From Carnegiea gigantea (taxonomy: Eukaryota > Streptophyta > Magnoliopsida > Caryophyllales > Cactaceae), in the NCBI GenBank assembly GCA_029747015.1, contig JAKOGI010000108.1, positions 892,658-956,657 of the forward strand: DNA of 64,000 nt. The letters are read 5' to 3'. A program made the translations under genes and the position numbers. Below the pieces are notes generated by a model that had not been told where the DNA came from, ran no database searches, and saw only the letters and a program-made list of their open reading frames with translations. This document shows, piece after piece, positions 1 to 12,449 of this stretch. Within the stretch, counting starts at the first letter, position 1. Each line of letters starts with the position of its first letter.

Positions 1-620
1 AAAGACAACGTAGTCTCTTCAAGGAGCTTCGAATAATTTGTCCTTAATTCAAGGACATCTTTTCTATTGTCGTTACCAAAAATGACAATTTGTAAACCCA
101 CTGTGTTGTGGTAAAAGTTCACAAGGATTAACTCGTTCCCGAACTATGTGCTTGGTTGCTCCCGTATCTGCGATCCACTAAGGATCCCAGATAGCAACAA
201 ATGCTTGGGAGCGCACACATTATCTAGGAGTGGCTGTGGAAGGACGTACCTTAATCGACTTAGGACAATCCTAAGCATAAGATTCCTAATTTCCTCAATC
301 ATAATACTCACACGTGCTATATGCTTCTCTTTATTTCCTTAGCCTTTTTCCCTTTCGCAATACCAATCTTAGGTCCGGAATCTTTTCAGGGAATGGATCC
401 GGACGAACATTATGCTAAGCTAATCCTACGCGTACTCAACAGTGGGGTAACTTTCAATCCCTCACTAGACTGTCATTCATGCAGTACTACAAAGTATTGC
501 ATGTTGATGAATCCATTCTCGGACCACTTTTGATATGCTTTTAAGTTTTCTGGATACTGTTCACTAGCAGTACCATCTTTGCCATTCTATGAGACCTAGA
601 ACCTAATTAGTGTCCTAACA
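1..620 (-). pseudogene. Decayed copia gag-protease remnant
   Basis: The minus-strand frame around 185-130 reads WIADTGATKHI, the retropepsin active-site context (D-T-G-A) seen in plant copia polyproteins. It is followed, after a frameshift near 90, by a segment with a glycine-asparagine turn (FGND) and KDVLEL, as in the family's protease to pre-integrase stretch. Further upstream, around 560-480, a segment with NLKAYQKW resembles the N-terminal copia gag region (UBN2 type). Several stops and at least one frameshift interrupt it, and the gag part looks shorter than a normal gag. The family call is confident; exact boundaries are not. Protein processing would have been its role, but this copy cannot make product. 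Confidence 0.7.
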
Positions 621-973
621 TTTCACGTTTATTTAGAAGAAACTGAATCTTCTGATATTATGTATCACAGTCAGCGCTATCAAGTTCTTTTATTGGTAAA
701 CAAATTACCAACCTTATTTTAATTACCATATCTAAAGGTATATATTCTGTAAAGTGGACATTAGGCATATTTTCAAATAAATAAATTATCAAAAACTCCA
801 TTATCCATGTCGTATGATCGAAAATTTTGCTAAGCTCATAATCATCTCATACAAGCATGAATTAGAAGTTTTTATAACTCATTTATCACAATTTTCCATA
901 AAACATAATTTATGGAGAATATTATGGTTAAATAAATTAACATTTCAGATATATCACAAAGATATCCAACTTA

Positions 974-2052
974 ATGTAAACCAAATTTACATAAAGTTAT
1001 CTCATTATTTGTAACTACTAATATGTCGTTTAGAACTCTATCAATGACATACCAAATATAAAATTCAAATTACTATATAAAGCACATTTATATAATAAAA
1101 TGAATCTATAATGCTAAACATATTTGAATAATAGCATGTTACAAAAGAACTTCATAAAATGCTCAAATAGCAATATATAAAACACATTTATATAATTATA
1201 TGAAACTTATTCAAATGTTACTCGCAAATTATAAAACACATTCATAATATTACGAATTTAAATTTCATAAAACCAATTCATAAAATACCGCTATGTTACA
1301 CAATTAGCAGGTAGCATGAAACGAATCCACATTCATTAATTTGGGCAAGAAAAAAGTGCTAAAACAATTAGCAAGTTTACTACAACCCATGTAGTTCATA
1401 TATATAAAACACATTTATATAATACTAGTAATTGGTGATTGACATGAAATGTATCCATGTAATCGAACGCAACATACTTTGTAACATAAAATATATCCAA
1501 ATATTAGTCGTAATTAATCATACATAAACCAGATCTATATGATATTAAAATTTGGATGAAACAAGTTCATAATAAAGCTCGCAAATTATATAAAACGTAT
1601 TCATATAATATTGCAAATTTAAATTTCATGAAACAGATTCATAAAATAATCAAACATCCTATAAAATTAAACATTATGGCATGAAACTAATTCATGCGAA
1701 GCTCCATGAAACATTTTTGTTAAGCAGAACAATTAACCGAATCATAATTGTTCATTTTGCATAAAATTATTAAATCATGGAACATATTCACGTGACGGGG
1801 TATTATGTAAATCATATTTATATAATGTAACTTATGAAACATATTCATTTACTACTAAGGGGATCTTTATATCACATAGATATTTATAAAGTTCGAGTAA
1901 AAAAAATTTACGTCATACGCACTAATTTTATATATGAAACAAATTCATATAACGTCAATCCAATGGATCAATAACAAGTTACTCGGTCAAGAAAATGTCA
2001 AGTTGATGCATATATAAAACGAATTTATATATGACATTAAACATATTAATGT
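974..2052. repeat. Array of short perfect hairpins with 5-nt loops (AC-N-N-A type) in the copia leader
   Basis: Eleven perfect inverted repeats with stems of 5-10 bp and a loop of exactly 5 nt lie at 974-992, 1074-1094, 1174-1194, 1401-1421, 1556-1570, 1628-1642, 1679-1697, 1834-1848, 1931-1951, 2009-2033 and 2034-2052. The inner stem always closes AA/TT. Loops are CCAAA, GCACA, ACACA, ACACA, ACAAG, ACAGA, ACTAA, ACATA, ACAAA, ACGAA and ACATA. Stems differ between units (for example TATATAAA, GCATGAA, CATATATAAA, ACATTAA), yet each is matched by its complement. Imperfect copies fill the gaps. The first two 8-bp units are exactly 100 bp apart. Function unknown. Confidence 0.75.
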
Positions 2053-2159
2053 TTTTATAACGAAATCATGCATTCAGGATTAAAACTAATTCGAAACCTT
2101 AATCCAGCGAAATGAATTAACTGCATGAAACATTATCAACTTGAATATCATTATAATTC

Positions 2160-3578
2160 AATTAAAAGTCATGCTATAACTAATAATTAAACAAAAATGG
2201 CTGAAAAATAATTCGGCCTAAAACGGTCAAATATAGCCTAACCCATATCATTGAAATGCGGCAAGAAGCGAACCGGCCCAAAAAGAAAAATGGTCCAAAA
2301 ACAAAATCTGGGCCAAAAAAAGCGGTCCACTAAACCGGGCCTCCTTTTCCTCTTTTGGGCCATTCTTATTATTGGCTAAAAGAAAACCGGTCCAAAAACT
2401 CCAAAAAAAACGACCCAAAAACTTTAAAAAAAAAACCAGGGGGGCCTTTTATAAGTGAGTGAATTCGCTACCCTCCCAAACCCTAACCTGAGTCTTTCTC
2501 TCCCTCGGTGTCCCTCTGCCTGAATTCTCTCTCCACTCTCTTAGACCTCTCTGCCCATCTCTGTCTCTCTGGCTCTCCCAGTGTCGTGGCCATGGAAATA
2601 GAGTACCAAGCTCCTTCCTCAATACCACGAGCACGGCAGCCGTCGCCACCGTTTTGGGTTTTCAAAAAAAATTGCCCAAATAATGCAAAAGCCACCGTCG
2701 ACCCCATGAGCCTTGATCTACGCTAATCCGGTGAGAACTGAGGGTACTACGGTGTAGATCGGCCTAATCTGAGCCTGAGGAAGACGCCCACGAGCCAAAC
2801 ACGCCACTGAGGCGGTGGCGCATGGTCTCACGCGCCTCCTGAAACGGTGTTTTTTCGACTTCATTTTCTCAAGGTTGCGTAGATCGGCGATGAGAAGGGG
2901 CTATGGGAGGAAGAAGATCGTGAAACAACCTTCGTTGACGATGCGTGACGATCACGCGCCACCCCTCCATATTGTTTTCTGGTGGGTATGGTTCGAGTTC
3001 CTTCCTGTTTTTCTTTATTTTGATTTCATTTTAGGCGAGGTCGAATTTCAGGTAGAGGGAATTTAGGGTTAGGGTTTTGGATCTCGGTGATTAGGGTTCA
3101 GTGGAATGGGGTGGGCCTTTTTCAAAAAAATATGCCTTTCATAGTTTAGCACTCAAGTCAAGCATGATTTGTCTTAACATCATGATAGCAAAGGGCATGA
3201 GCTATATATATGAATTACATGAGTTATTTGATATTCTGGACATGAGTTCTTCGGTTATTAGGACTAAAAAAATTCGATCTTTTACTCAGCTTGAGACATC
3301 AGAATCACGGAAGCATGAATTTTGTCTAATAGATGCATAATTTTTAGAAATTTACGATGAGCATATCATCGAAAAAAAAAATAATAGGGTTCAGGACATA
3401 GAAATAGAGCATCCATGAATCTGATTAAAAAAAGTTGTTCTAGATTCTGAGAAGTAGACACAGAAGCATGCTATTACTTTGCATAATTACAAAAATTAGG
3501 CAATTAATCATATAAATGAGCATGCTTTAACAAATCAGATTATTAACCTATTAATCGGGACTAATTCGAACAGTTCTA
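2160..3578. other. Non-coding copia leader with a promoter-like segment
   Basis: There is no convincing coding sequence; short frames on both strands look accidental. 2210-2450 is A-rich with repeated GGCC/GGTCC-AAAA words. From about 2450 the plus strand has TTTTATAAG, then AAACCCTAACC and a CT-rich run, the composition of a plant core promoter and 5' UTR. 3063-3078 has two telomere-like TTAGGGT units. The segment sits between the primer-binding site and gag of the minus-strand copia element, so it is either part of an unusually long leader or an insertion into it. No insertion boundaries are visible. Confidence 0.4.
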
Positions 3579-3590
3579 GCTCTGATACCA
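3579..3590 (-). other. Primer-binding site for initiator tRNA-Met
   Basis: The minus strand reads TGGTATCAGAGC, the classic copia primer-binding site. It starts one base inside the LTR boundary and fixes the element's orientation. Confidence 0.85.
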
Positions 3591-3591
3591 C

Positions 3592-3919
3592 TGTAGGAAG
3601 AAATAGGACTAACCTGGATGCGGAAATATACTGTCGGTAATAGTCCACGCGTACAAAGAATACCAATCACGCCAATAACAATACCAAGCGGCTACTAGAG
3701 TCGCTTTAAGGTTTCACGTCCTAAACCCGAGAACTCGATAGATGGTAGTTGGGCCATGAGAGAGAAGTAGGAGAATATGGGAGATATAATATTCGCGTCA
3801 TAGTGTCTACCAAGGCTAACCCCCTTAAACCCCTTTATATAGGTTAGGGGGTAGCAAGGGTTATCGTCCTAGGCGACTTAAGTAGCCGTCGGGCCTAATC
3901 TCATTAGCCCTGTCCAACA
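3592..3919 (-). repeat. 5' LTR of the minus-strand copia element (328 bp)
   Basis: On the minus strand it opens TGTTGGACAGGG and closes TTCCTACA, immediately before the primer-binding site. It contains a TATA box about 80 bp from its 5' end. The partner LTR is outside the window, so divergence and target duplication cannot be assessed. Confidence 0.8.
3834..3842 (-). promoter_or_regulatory. TATA box of the copia LTR
   Basis: The minus strand reads CTATATAAA followed by GGGG inside the LTR. This is the expected place for the U3 core promoter driving transcription leftward. Confidence 0.6.
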
Positions 3920-4050
3920 ACTGTAATTTGCTAGCCAGCGGAAGGATTTCTAGAATAGAAAGTTGGACAGCCAAACGATTTGAGTCATGCTAAAAAAGTT
4001 CAATTGATAAATCGTGTCCGGCCTGCTGAGCATACATATGTACTGGAGCT

Positions 4051-4260
4051 CTATGTTTGTTTTTCTAAAACAGGTTATAAAAGAAGTGGAAAAAGCGTAC
4101 ATATTTTTTGAGTAGAGCCGAGGAAGGTAAAAGGAAATTTATGTCAGTAGCATGGGAGAATCTTTGTACTCCCAAGAAGCAAGGAGGTTTTGGACTTAGA
4201 AGATGTGCATATTGGAACAAAGCACTTTTAGACAGGCACTTGTGGGCTGTCACGGAGAAC
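4051..4260 (+). pseudogene. LINE (non-LTR retrotransposon) reverse-transcriptase C-terminal fragment
   Basis: The plus frame from about 4108 reads FMSVAWENLCTPKKQGGFG and then WNKALLDRHLWAV. This pattern (V-x-W-x-x-[VL]-C-x-PK-x-x-GG-[LF]-G-[LI] ... NKALL-x-[KR]-x-LW) is the conserved segment after the RT domain and before the zinc-binding RVT domain of plant L1-type elements. The sequence just upstream (VIKEVEKAYIFF) fits the preceding part in another frame, so a frameshift lies near 4105. It is a fragment of under 100 codons with no endonuclease or RT core. The next few hundred bases could belong to the same element but are not recognisable. Confidence 0.65.
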
Positions 4261-4319
4261 TCTGATATTATTTGTGAAGGGGGTTCATGCAGTATATGTA
4301 AAGGATACAGATGTTAAAA

Positions 4320-6475
4320 CTGTTGTATGTAGGCTTGACTTTAGCTATTACTGTAGGAAACTAATGGGCCTCATGAAGCATTCGAGGAAATAGTATGATG
4401 AAGCAGCTGAGAACTGGACTGTGGTCAACCATGAAAATTTTAATGTGATTGCAGCTAAAAATTCATTGCAGACTCAAGAACTTGAGGTAAATTGGCAGAG
4501 GTCTGTATGACATAAGAGTCACTCCTATTACCTTATATTTCCGTATGAATAATTATATGTGTTGGCTTTTAATTGAGAAAAATTAAATATAATATGGTGA
4601 TTTAAACTCCTACGTAGATATATCCATGTTTATATTATCCAATTCCCTAGTTTTACCATCATTACTTCACAAAATCATTTAGTTGAATGAGAGTATTGGA
4701 AGAAAAAAGGTTGATTTCTATTTAAAACTTCTAGCATTTTTGTTTAATAAATTTGTGATCTAAATTTTAAGAGTTAACTAATTAGTGAGAGCTATAAGGA
4801 GTGAAGTTGGGAACGTTTGATCTAACACAATAGCACAACACGAATTCGACTCAAAGTTATTGAGAGAAGCGCAAATGCTACCCGAACTGAAAAATTTCGA
4901 CAGAAGTCAACACAATTGGATCATTTTTTTAGCGTGAAAACATTTTTTTTAAAAATTTTGAACAAAAAATTTAGGCTATTTTCAAACTCAATACAAAACT
5001 GATCCGTTTATTGAATGAGCCAATCTAACCTGACCTATTGTTCAGCTCTAATAAGGCATGGGGAGCTAGCAATCTGCTCAGGTGTACTAGTCATAAACTT
5101 TTAGTCCATTCAACACGGCTTTTCGGGCAACAGAAGTATAGGTATAAAGTTGTTCAATCTGTGTACATAGCATAGTACCTATATTATATGATAATCCAAT
5201 CTCAATTGTTAGAGATGATGCCTCGTAATTGACAGAAAGAAACCTTATAATGTGCATGACAAAAGTAAAAAGAACATCATGGTTAGGCAATGGAGGAGGA
5301 GATAGTCACGTTGAAGGTTGGCATGATGGAAGCATGCATAATCAGCAGAGCGAGCCAAAATTTTTTGTCACCTCGACAAAACGTTCCATGAAATTTTTTG
5401 GATGATGACATATTTCTCATCGGAAAATACCTTTTAGGTATCTTATCTTATTTTAAATTAGTGTATCATACAGTTATATCCAAATTTTTGACAGTGATGA
5501 GTAGTTCATAATTGTAAACCTTTAATATTCATCGACAACACCAATAAGTATAAACGACCCTAATTGAATTAACCCTATTTATGAAAAACATATGATACAT
5601 GTAATTTTACAATTGAAAATTTGGTAAAAAATGTGATTTTACACAATTCATAAATGGTAATACCCTTCCATTATTCAGTTATACCCTCTTTCTTCAATAT
5701 AATACATGATAATATAAATTTTAAGACAAGACAAGAAGTGTCTTCTAGCAAGATCTATATGAGTATATCATTTTTGCAATTTTTTTAGATATCTTGGAAT
5801 CACTCTCTACACTTACACAAATACTTCCAGGAATAGGACTATGTACATCTGAATCTCCCCATACCTTGAGAAAGAAAGATCCATACTAGAAGTCGTTGTT
5901 GTTATTATTGAAGGGGCAAAATTCACATATGTATTATACAAGCACAATTGAGAATATTAATGTTATTAGAAGAATAGCGACATAAAACCATAACTGAAAG
6001 GAAACCATCTTTGGGCATGTAAATTGCAGCATAACTGTTAATCGACAATTTAAATTTTGTACAATTTTATAAGGATATTAATTTTATTGATAGGTTATAA
6101 AACAGTAAATTACCACACATTTGTTTGCTGCATGACAAAATTTAGTTGTGAACTACACATAATTGTTAATCCAAAATAACTATAAAGTGATTCTTATAAG
6201 AGAATTATATTGCTAATAAAATTAATAACACAATTTATTTCTTGTCGAGTGGGGCCCAAATTCTCGTGAATCGGCTAACAGAACCCACCACTACAGGCCC
6301 TAGATTTTTCAGCCCCGTGACTTCCTCTGTTTTTTTTTTTTTTAATTTTTTGCAAATCGTGGTAAGGATGTCCATTAATTAAACCATATTTCAGAAACGA
6401 CCCAGTGGACCAATAGATCCATAGAAAGCGCAGCAACTGTCCAAGCCCACGAGCCCAAAGCCTACCAACTCCACC
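4320..6475. other. AT-rich intergenic sequence
   Basis: No reading frame with a recognisable domain, no RNA gene and no clear repeat boundary. The short frames here have no supporting composition or motif. Confidence 0.5.
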
Positions 6476-8209
6476 CCTATTTATAGGCCTGGCAACGGGT
6501 CGGGTTTGGAGCGGGTGAGCCTCCACCCGCTTCCATCACCCGCATCCATCCAGTCCACCCGATCCACCCGTCACCCGCTCACCCGCTCACCCGCATCCAA
6601 TCCACCCGTCATCCGCGGATGAAACGGGTGATAAACGGGTGAAACGGGTGAAACGTACTCTATCTCATTTCATTCGTTTATCGTTGAAATAAATTTCAAA
6701 AGTCTGGACAATTACATATTTAGATACAACACCAATGGGTCAGGAATCACATGCCCGATTCTTAAATACAATAATTGCCACAAATGATAAAGATAGGTTA
6801 GATAACAACCATCAATTGTCTCTAATTTGGAGGAAACGGAGAGGATTGTCCAAAGACTAAATGTTCTACAAACAAATAATTCGAGACAAATACACAAATC
6901 TTCAATTCTCTTCAACGAACTACCAAGTACCGCCCACGTAGAGATCATCACTAACCGACGACTATCATTTAAAAAAAAAAAGGTTAGTAATCATAATTCT
7001 ACTAAACGTCTTCAAATGCTCAAAAAATATATGTTATCCAACTAGCATACCGAATCCACATTAGTGACTTCAGTATTGCAGCTTTTATCTTCACCAACAT
7101 CGGCATCTTCAAGCATTGTAGCACATGCTTGCGCATTACTAAATGAAGAAACTAAAATGCAAGAAAATAATATGATAAATTGGTATCATATGATAAATTG
7201 AAATGAACAATATAGATGAAAAATATCGAAGGCAATTTTATTATTACCTGAATACTCGCCAACTATCCAATTTTGCAAGCACATCATAATAATGTAGGCA
7301 AACAAATAAATATTACATAAAATCATAATATAAAAAACCTCTTTGGAAAATAATAAGTTACCTCAACGTCTTGTTGCACAAGACCCATTCTTCATCACTA
7401 ATAGCTCACTGCACAGAGTAGTTTAGTAAGTTGCAATACTCATGCTCCAGTGTCTGTCCACAAGTAAAAGGAATAAATTTTGCATTTAAAAAAAATCTAA
7501 ATGCTTTCACTGGTAAAAACCAAAAATAAATTTTGTTCATATATGTCAAAATTAATCAAATTGCAAAGTTGCCTGATGACTCCATATCCTCTAACAACAT
7601 GAACAAATTCCTTTTAATTAACATATAACCAAACAAATATATAACAAAGTTGATCGAAAAACATAAGCTTATTCAACAGATAAAACTTTCATAGCTTATA
7701 TACTGAAATTACAATTAAGATGATATATTGAAATTACAATATAGATCCACCCCCTTCTTCATCAACTATGCGCAAAACCACATATGCACCCATTTTTTTT
7801 AAAAAAGAATAATTTTGTACCTTCATAAATATTCTTTCTCTTTCCCTTTGCCAGTAGTAATGCTTCCACTATTATTTTGGGTGGCTGAACTCAGAGAGAT
7901 TCTATTGACATCATTACACAAGTTCAATTTGCAACTAAAATCACTGCCCGGTCTGATTTTCTTGAATATAGTTATATCAATATTACATTGTTCAATGTAC
8001 CCATCCTAAAGCAGTATTAACAGAAAATGAAACACGCTCAGTTACTCACTCACTGTCAGATCTGAGTTATGGTGTGGATTACAAATTTGAGCAAGAGAAG
8101 GACAAGTAAAGTTCTTACAGCCGACAAACTAAGCAAGAGAAGGACAAAATTGAGTTTGCAGAATGTAGATCTGAAAAAGGGAGCAAGGGAAGTTTTGATG
8201 ACTTACCTC

Positions 8210-8600
8210 AACGTGACTGGCTGAGAATCGTGGCGAAGCTTTCCTTCACCGGCGCCGGCGAGGTGGCGGAGCAGAGGAGGTCTCAATTATCAAACCGTCA
8301 GACGACTGAGACGAGCGTGAGCCGTTGCAGGACGCTATCAGGCTGCCGGGACAGAAAGAGAAGGAGCCTAGAGGTGGAGGGCAACTCGGGAACGACGGGA
8401 AGACAGAGCAGAGCACAGTCTCGTGACAAAAGAGAAGAAAGAAGACAGAGGACTGGAAGGCAACTCGCCTGGAAGACAGGGCACAGAAGCAGACCAGAGC
8501 CAGAGACCGCAGAGCAGAGAGGAGTCTGGAGACGGAGGGCAACTCGGGAACGACGGCCGACAGGAAGACAGAGCAGGGGGGCTGAGGGGCGAGAGATTTA
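8210..8600 (-). other. Exon-like GA/CT-rich block inside the hAT element
   Basis: Composition changes sharply to GC-rich purine sequence. On the minus strand the block ends near 8210 in GAG followed by GTAAGTCATC, a strong splice-donor match. Similar minus-strand donors occur near 7365 (GAG, then GTAACTTATT) and 7250 (CAG, then GTAATAA). This suggests remnants of a spliced minus-strand transcript, for example the 5' exon of a deleted transposase gene. A 23-bp exact repeat (8376-8398 and 8534-8556) lies within it. Open frames exist on both strands but neither matches a family I know. This is inference. Confidence 0.35.
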
Positions 8601-8642
8601 GGGAAGAAAGAGTCTGAAGGTGGAGAGACCGAGAGATTTAGG

Positions 8643-8806
<164 letters not shown>

Positions 8807-9140
8807 GGTGACGGGTCGGGTGACGGGTCGGGTGGACCATCACCCGTATCCGACCTGATCCATCACCCGGTTATCTGTCACCTGTTTAATTCACCCGTTT
8901 AATCGGATTTTCATCCGTTTTTTCGGATCGGGTGAAGTGGGTGTTCATCGGGTTCGGGTGAAATTGCCAGGCCTACCTATTTCCCAAACAATGGGAAAAT
9001 AGAATTGTTCCCCAGTGTTGAATTTAGGTGAGAAAGTTGGTGAGCAGTAGCCGTGCCAATCAAGCTATGGGCCTGCCGGCTTGCGACACTACGACTTGCT
9101 GCTACAGTACTCGGCAGCTTCGCTAGGTGGGTATTGCACT

Positions 9141-9142
<2 letters not shown>

Positions 9143-9207
<65 letters not shown>
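9143..9207. repeat. (TA)n microsatellite
   Basis: About 65 bp of TA with one CTC interruption. Confidence 0.95.
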
Positions 9208-9212
<5 letters not shown>

Positions 9213-9511
9213 GTTGGATTGAACTCATGTGTAAGCGACACATAGGATATCACATAAGATGCCATCTAGAGTGCTACTTGGGATAAGAATGCCATGTATG
9301 ATAGCAACATAAGAATCTTCTATCATATAATTAAGATGGATGTAAGTTATCAATGCAATTTTAATTTAATTTAATGTTAACTTTTTTCATATGTTATGAC
9401 TAATTAGTAATTAAATTTTGTCTTACAAAACTTAAGTATAGAACAAAAAAATGATTTAGATGTTACCCAAGAAGAAAAAACATTTGAAGTGTGTTAGACA
9501 TTATTTTTGAA

Positions 9512-9661
9512 GTAAGCAGATATTGGACATCTAAATCTAAATATATTTGTTTTTATATATTTATTTTTGAGTGAAGAGTTTTTAAGGTAAGCATATATTG
9601 GACATCTAAATCTAAATATATTTATTTTTATATATTTATTTTTGAGTGAACAGTTGATACT
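9512..9661. repeat. Two-copy 75-bp tandem repeat
   Basis: Units start at 9512 and 9587 with GTAAGCA(G/T)ATATTGGACAT and share a run of AT-rich words ending in TTTTTGAGTGAA. Only a few bases differ. Confidence 0.85.
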
Positions 9662-12253
9662 TGAATGCTGATTGGGTTGCTTATTTTGCATACTATAAAG
9701 CTTGATTACCTAAGCATGTAACATAATTAGATTTAGATAATATGAAATACAGTAGAAGTTTAATGTGATTGTGTATTTCACTTACGACTACTTTAAGTTG
9801 GTATAATATTTAGTTTCTTTTCACATTTGTAATTTACGTTCATGATATTAAAAAATATTTCAGTGATTTATTCAATTTATATTTCACTTGAGGTTATATT
9901 TTGTGCTCAAAAATAACACAGTATAATTAGTTGTTTTAGCAAATTTATATTTAAATTTAATAGGTAAATTAATATATAAGAGTGGTTTATCTACATTCCC
10001 ACAATAGACCATAATTGACTTCATAAATTAGTAGTACTCTCCCCTCAAAAAAAAAAGAATGTTAAAAGTTTTCCTAAATTTAAATTGTACTAAAATATTT
10101 TAATCTACTACTAATCTCCCCTTCTTCTTTTTTTAGTTTTTTTCATTTTTCTTTGTTGGTTTTTTTAATAAATAATTATAAACCAAAGAGATAAGATTAA
10201 GGTTAAAGACTTATCTATCTTTTTATTACTACTGTCAATAATTTTTCATGCTTTGTTGATCATGAGAGTAATTAATCAAATTTATTTTTATTGAAATCAT
10301 GGGTCACATAGTCGGAAGGACCATGATCACTATTAAATAATATTAAAGGTGTTGTCAAACTATTGAACTAGTCTACAACGGACATATGAAGTAAGTGCTT
10401 GCATAATAAATATGATTAGACCAATCGGAATCCCTAGGGGGAAAAAACGTACCATTTGTTATGACTATTAGTTTTAAACGGCATGCATGACATTATGAAC
10501 CTGATATTTGGTCCCACATGTGCTAACTAATCTTTTGCTAATTTATTCTTATTTGTAACTTACCTTATTGTTTCATTAGAATGCCTATCTTTAATATTAC
10601 ATGACATTTGCTACATACCTCATTAGTTCATTTTAATGCTCACCTTTAATTATTATATTATATATTATTTTTGAAATTAATTATCTCATTCTCCCTACCG
10701 CTACTTATTTTACTTGGAGTTTATCTTAATTTACAATTCTTATAAATAAGGACTGAATTCTTTAGTATCTCATCTAAGTTTGTGTCGTCATTTGATCAAA
10801 AAGAAAATATGTGTCTCCGTATAATTCTTAGTTGTGGAATCATACAAAAATGAGTCCTAACAACCGCTGGTTGGCTAAAATGGAAGAATTGTATTCTTTT
10901 CTCGATCAATGTTAGAATGAAGGTTACAATTCCTATAATTACTTTGCACTCATATGAGACAAAGTAACCACTTGTATTAAAAAGAAAGCAATTTCCTATT
11001 TATGTTTGCTATTCAATGACCATAAATAAAAGTCAAGGACAGTCACTGAAATATAGAGGAGTTTACCTTTTAAAATTGATATTAAGTCATAGATAACTGA
11101 ATTGTAACATCACAGGTGACTTTACCAGAGGGTTTGAAGTTTATCATTGAATATGACAATGAACACTATGAAGGATACACAAAAAAAATTATCTACAAAA
11201 AAGTATCCAACAACTTACCAATAGTATGTATGCACTCAAAATAACTTTACTACTACAAATTATCCAAAAAAAAAAAATTGGCACTATACATCTTTTAGTG
11301 TTAGTAAACTCCTATAAAATGTTAGTTCTAATTATGCAAAGACCTTGACATATTATGATTCTTAGAATTAAATATAATCAGAGTTTCAAATAATAATTAA
11401 TAAATTCCTCCAATATTGTACAGACAACTCTAGGCAGATGAAATACACCAAGAGTCCACAATTGAAATGTCTCTCTGTAGATAAGTACAAATCAATACAA
11501 AAATATTATCATATATTTTTTCACTAAATGTATAAGCATGTAAAAATTATTACATGTATTTAACAACACATCATTGATGACAAGTAGTTAAGAATAAATG
11601 AAAATTCAAAACCGAACTTAGTATAATATATATTACTTTTGTAGGATACTTAATTTGGGAACGGAAGTTGGCGATAATAGATAGCGAATACGATAAATCT
11701 GATGTGTTATTGAACATTACATATTAGAGCTACTTTCAAACATTACATTTCACACTACCATATGTTGCATTTTTAAAAACAAAGTCCAAGTTTAAGCAAC
11801 ACAATATTAAATTACTGAAAATACTATGGTTTTCATTTGCTCCTTTGATTCCACCGTCAATATGGGTATTTTACAAAATCGCTTTAAACTTAAAAATAAA
11901 TCACGCAGTGTCAAACCACATAATATCTTAAAAAAATAATTAAAAACTTCTTGACTAACAGGATTAAAAAAATAGACTGCATATCAAAAATTCAAGTACG
12001 CATAATTAAGGTGACTTCATATGAAATAAAGTTATAAAAAAGGCGTTACCATCAAGTCCATAGAAATCAGTATGGTTATAGCACCAATAACAACATATAC
12101 AATAAGATACTGGAACTTATCAACCGAGAAGTAATAACCATTGTGCAACGCACGAGTAAAAAACTTGTATATAAGATGGCCCATAAAAACCAAACCCAAG
12201 CAAAAAAAAGGGAAAAATGATAGAAGGAGTATACTAAAGACAAAGGCATCATC

Positions 12254-12365
12254 GCATAGCCAACTCTAAGACAAAGGCAAAATCCTGCAGAGAAGAGGAC
12301 CATTTAACACGAAACAAATGAGGTTGAAAACCCAAAATTAAACCCAAAATAAGAAAATTTGGAAT
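12254..12365. repeat. Dispersed repeat, copy 1 (related to 45716-45812)
   Basis: Both places share CATAGCCAACTCTAAGA at the start and AAAATAAGAAAATT near the end, in the same order and strand. This suggests two diverged members of one repeat family. No coding content recognised. Confidence 0.5.
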
Positions 12366-12449
12366 TATCTCCTTCTCATTCGTGCTTCTTAAATTTGTGA
12401 AAAGGAAAGTCCACATGGCTCTAGCAATGGTAGCGAAAAGAGTCAAATT

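Larger units (their letters stand above)
1..3919 (-). mobile_element. 5' portion of a Ty1/copia LTR retrotransposon, truncated by the window edge
   Basis: Read on the minus strand, the order is LTR (3919 to 3592), primer-binding site (3590 to 3579), a leader of nearly 3 kb, then gag-protease remnants (about 620 to 1). This is the order of a copia element. The LTR begins TGTTGGACAG and ends CCTACA, so it has TG/CA ends. The site next to it, TGGTATCAGAGC, complements the 3' end of initiator tRNA-Met. Integrase, RT and the 3' LTR would lie left of the window. The coding part is full of stops and frameshifts, so the copy is dead. The long non-coding leader is unusual and holds the hairpin array described separately. 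Confidence 0.8.
8984..12250. other. AT-rich intergenic sequence
   Basis: No gene recognised. Apart from the microsatellite and the 75-bp tandem repeat listed separately, I see only AT-rich unique-looking sequence. 9040-9130 is briefly GC-richer but has no frame of note. Confidence 0.5.

Noticed and set aside
974..2052. CRISPR-like repeat array
   Set aside because: Units are variable short palindromes without constant repeats or unique spacers, in plant DNA inside a retrotransposon.
2449..2726. Several overlapping frames on both strands
   Set aside because: Low-complexity CT-rich sequence gives open frames by chance. There is no conserved motif.
3063..3078. Telomere-like repeat
   Set aside because: Only two TTAGGGT units, without a longer array; no interstitial telomere.
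3579..3590. Possible tRNA-Met fragment
   Set aside because: Only the 12-base primer complement is present beside an LTR end, so it is a primer-binding site, not a tRNA gene.
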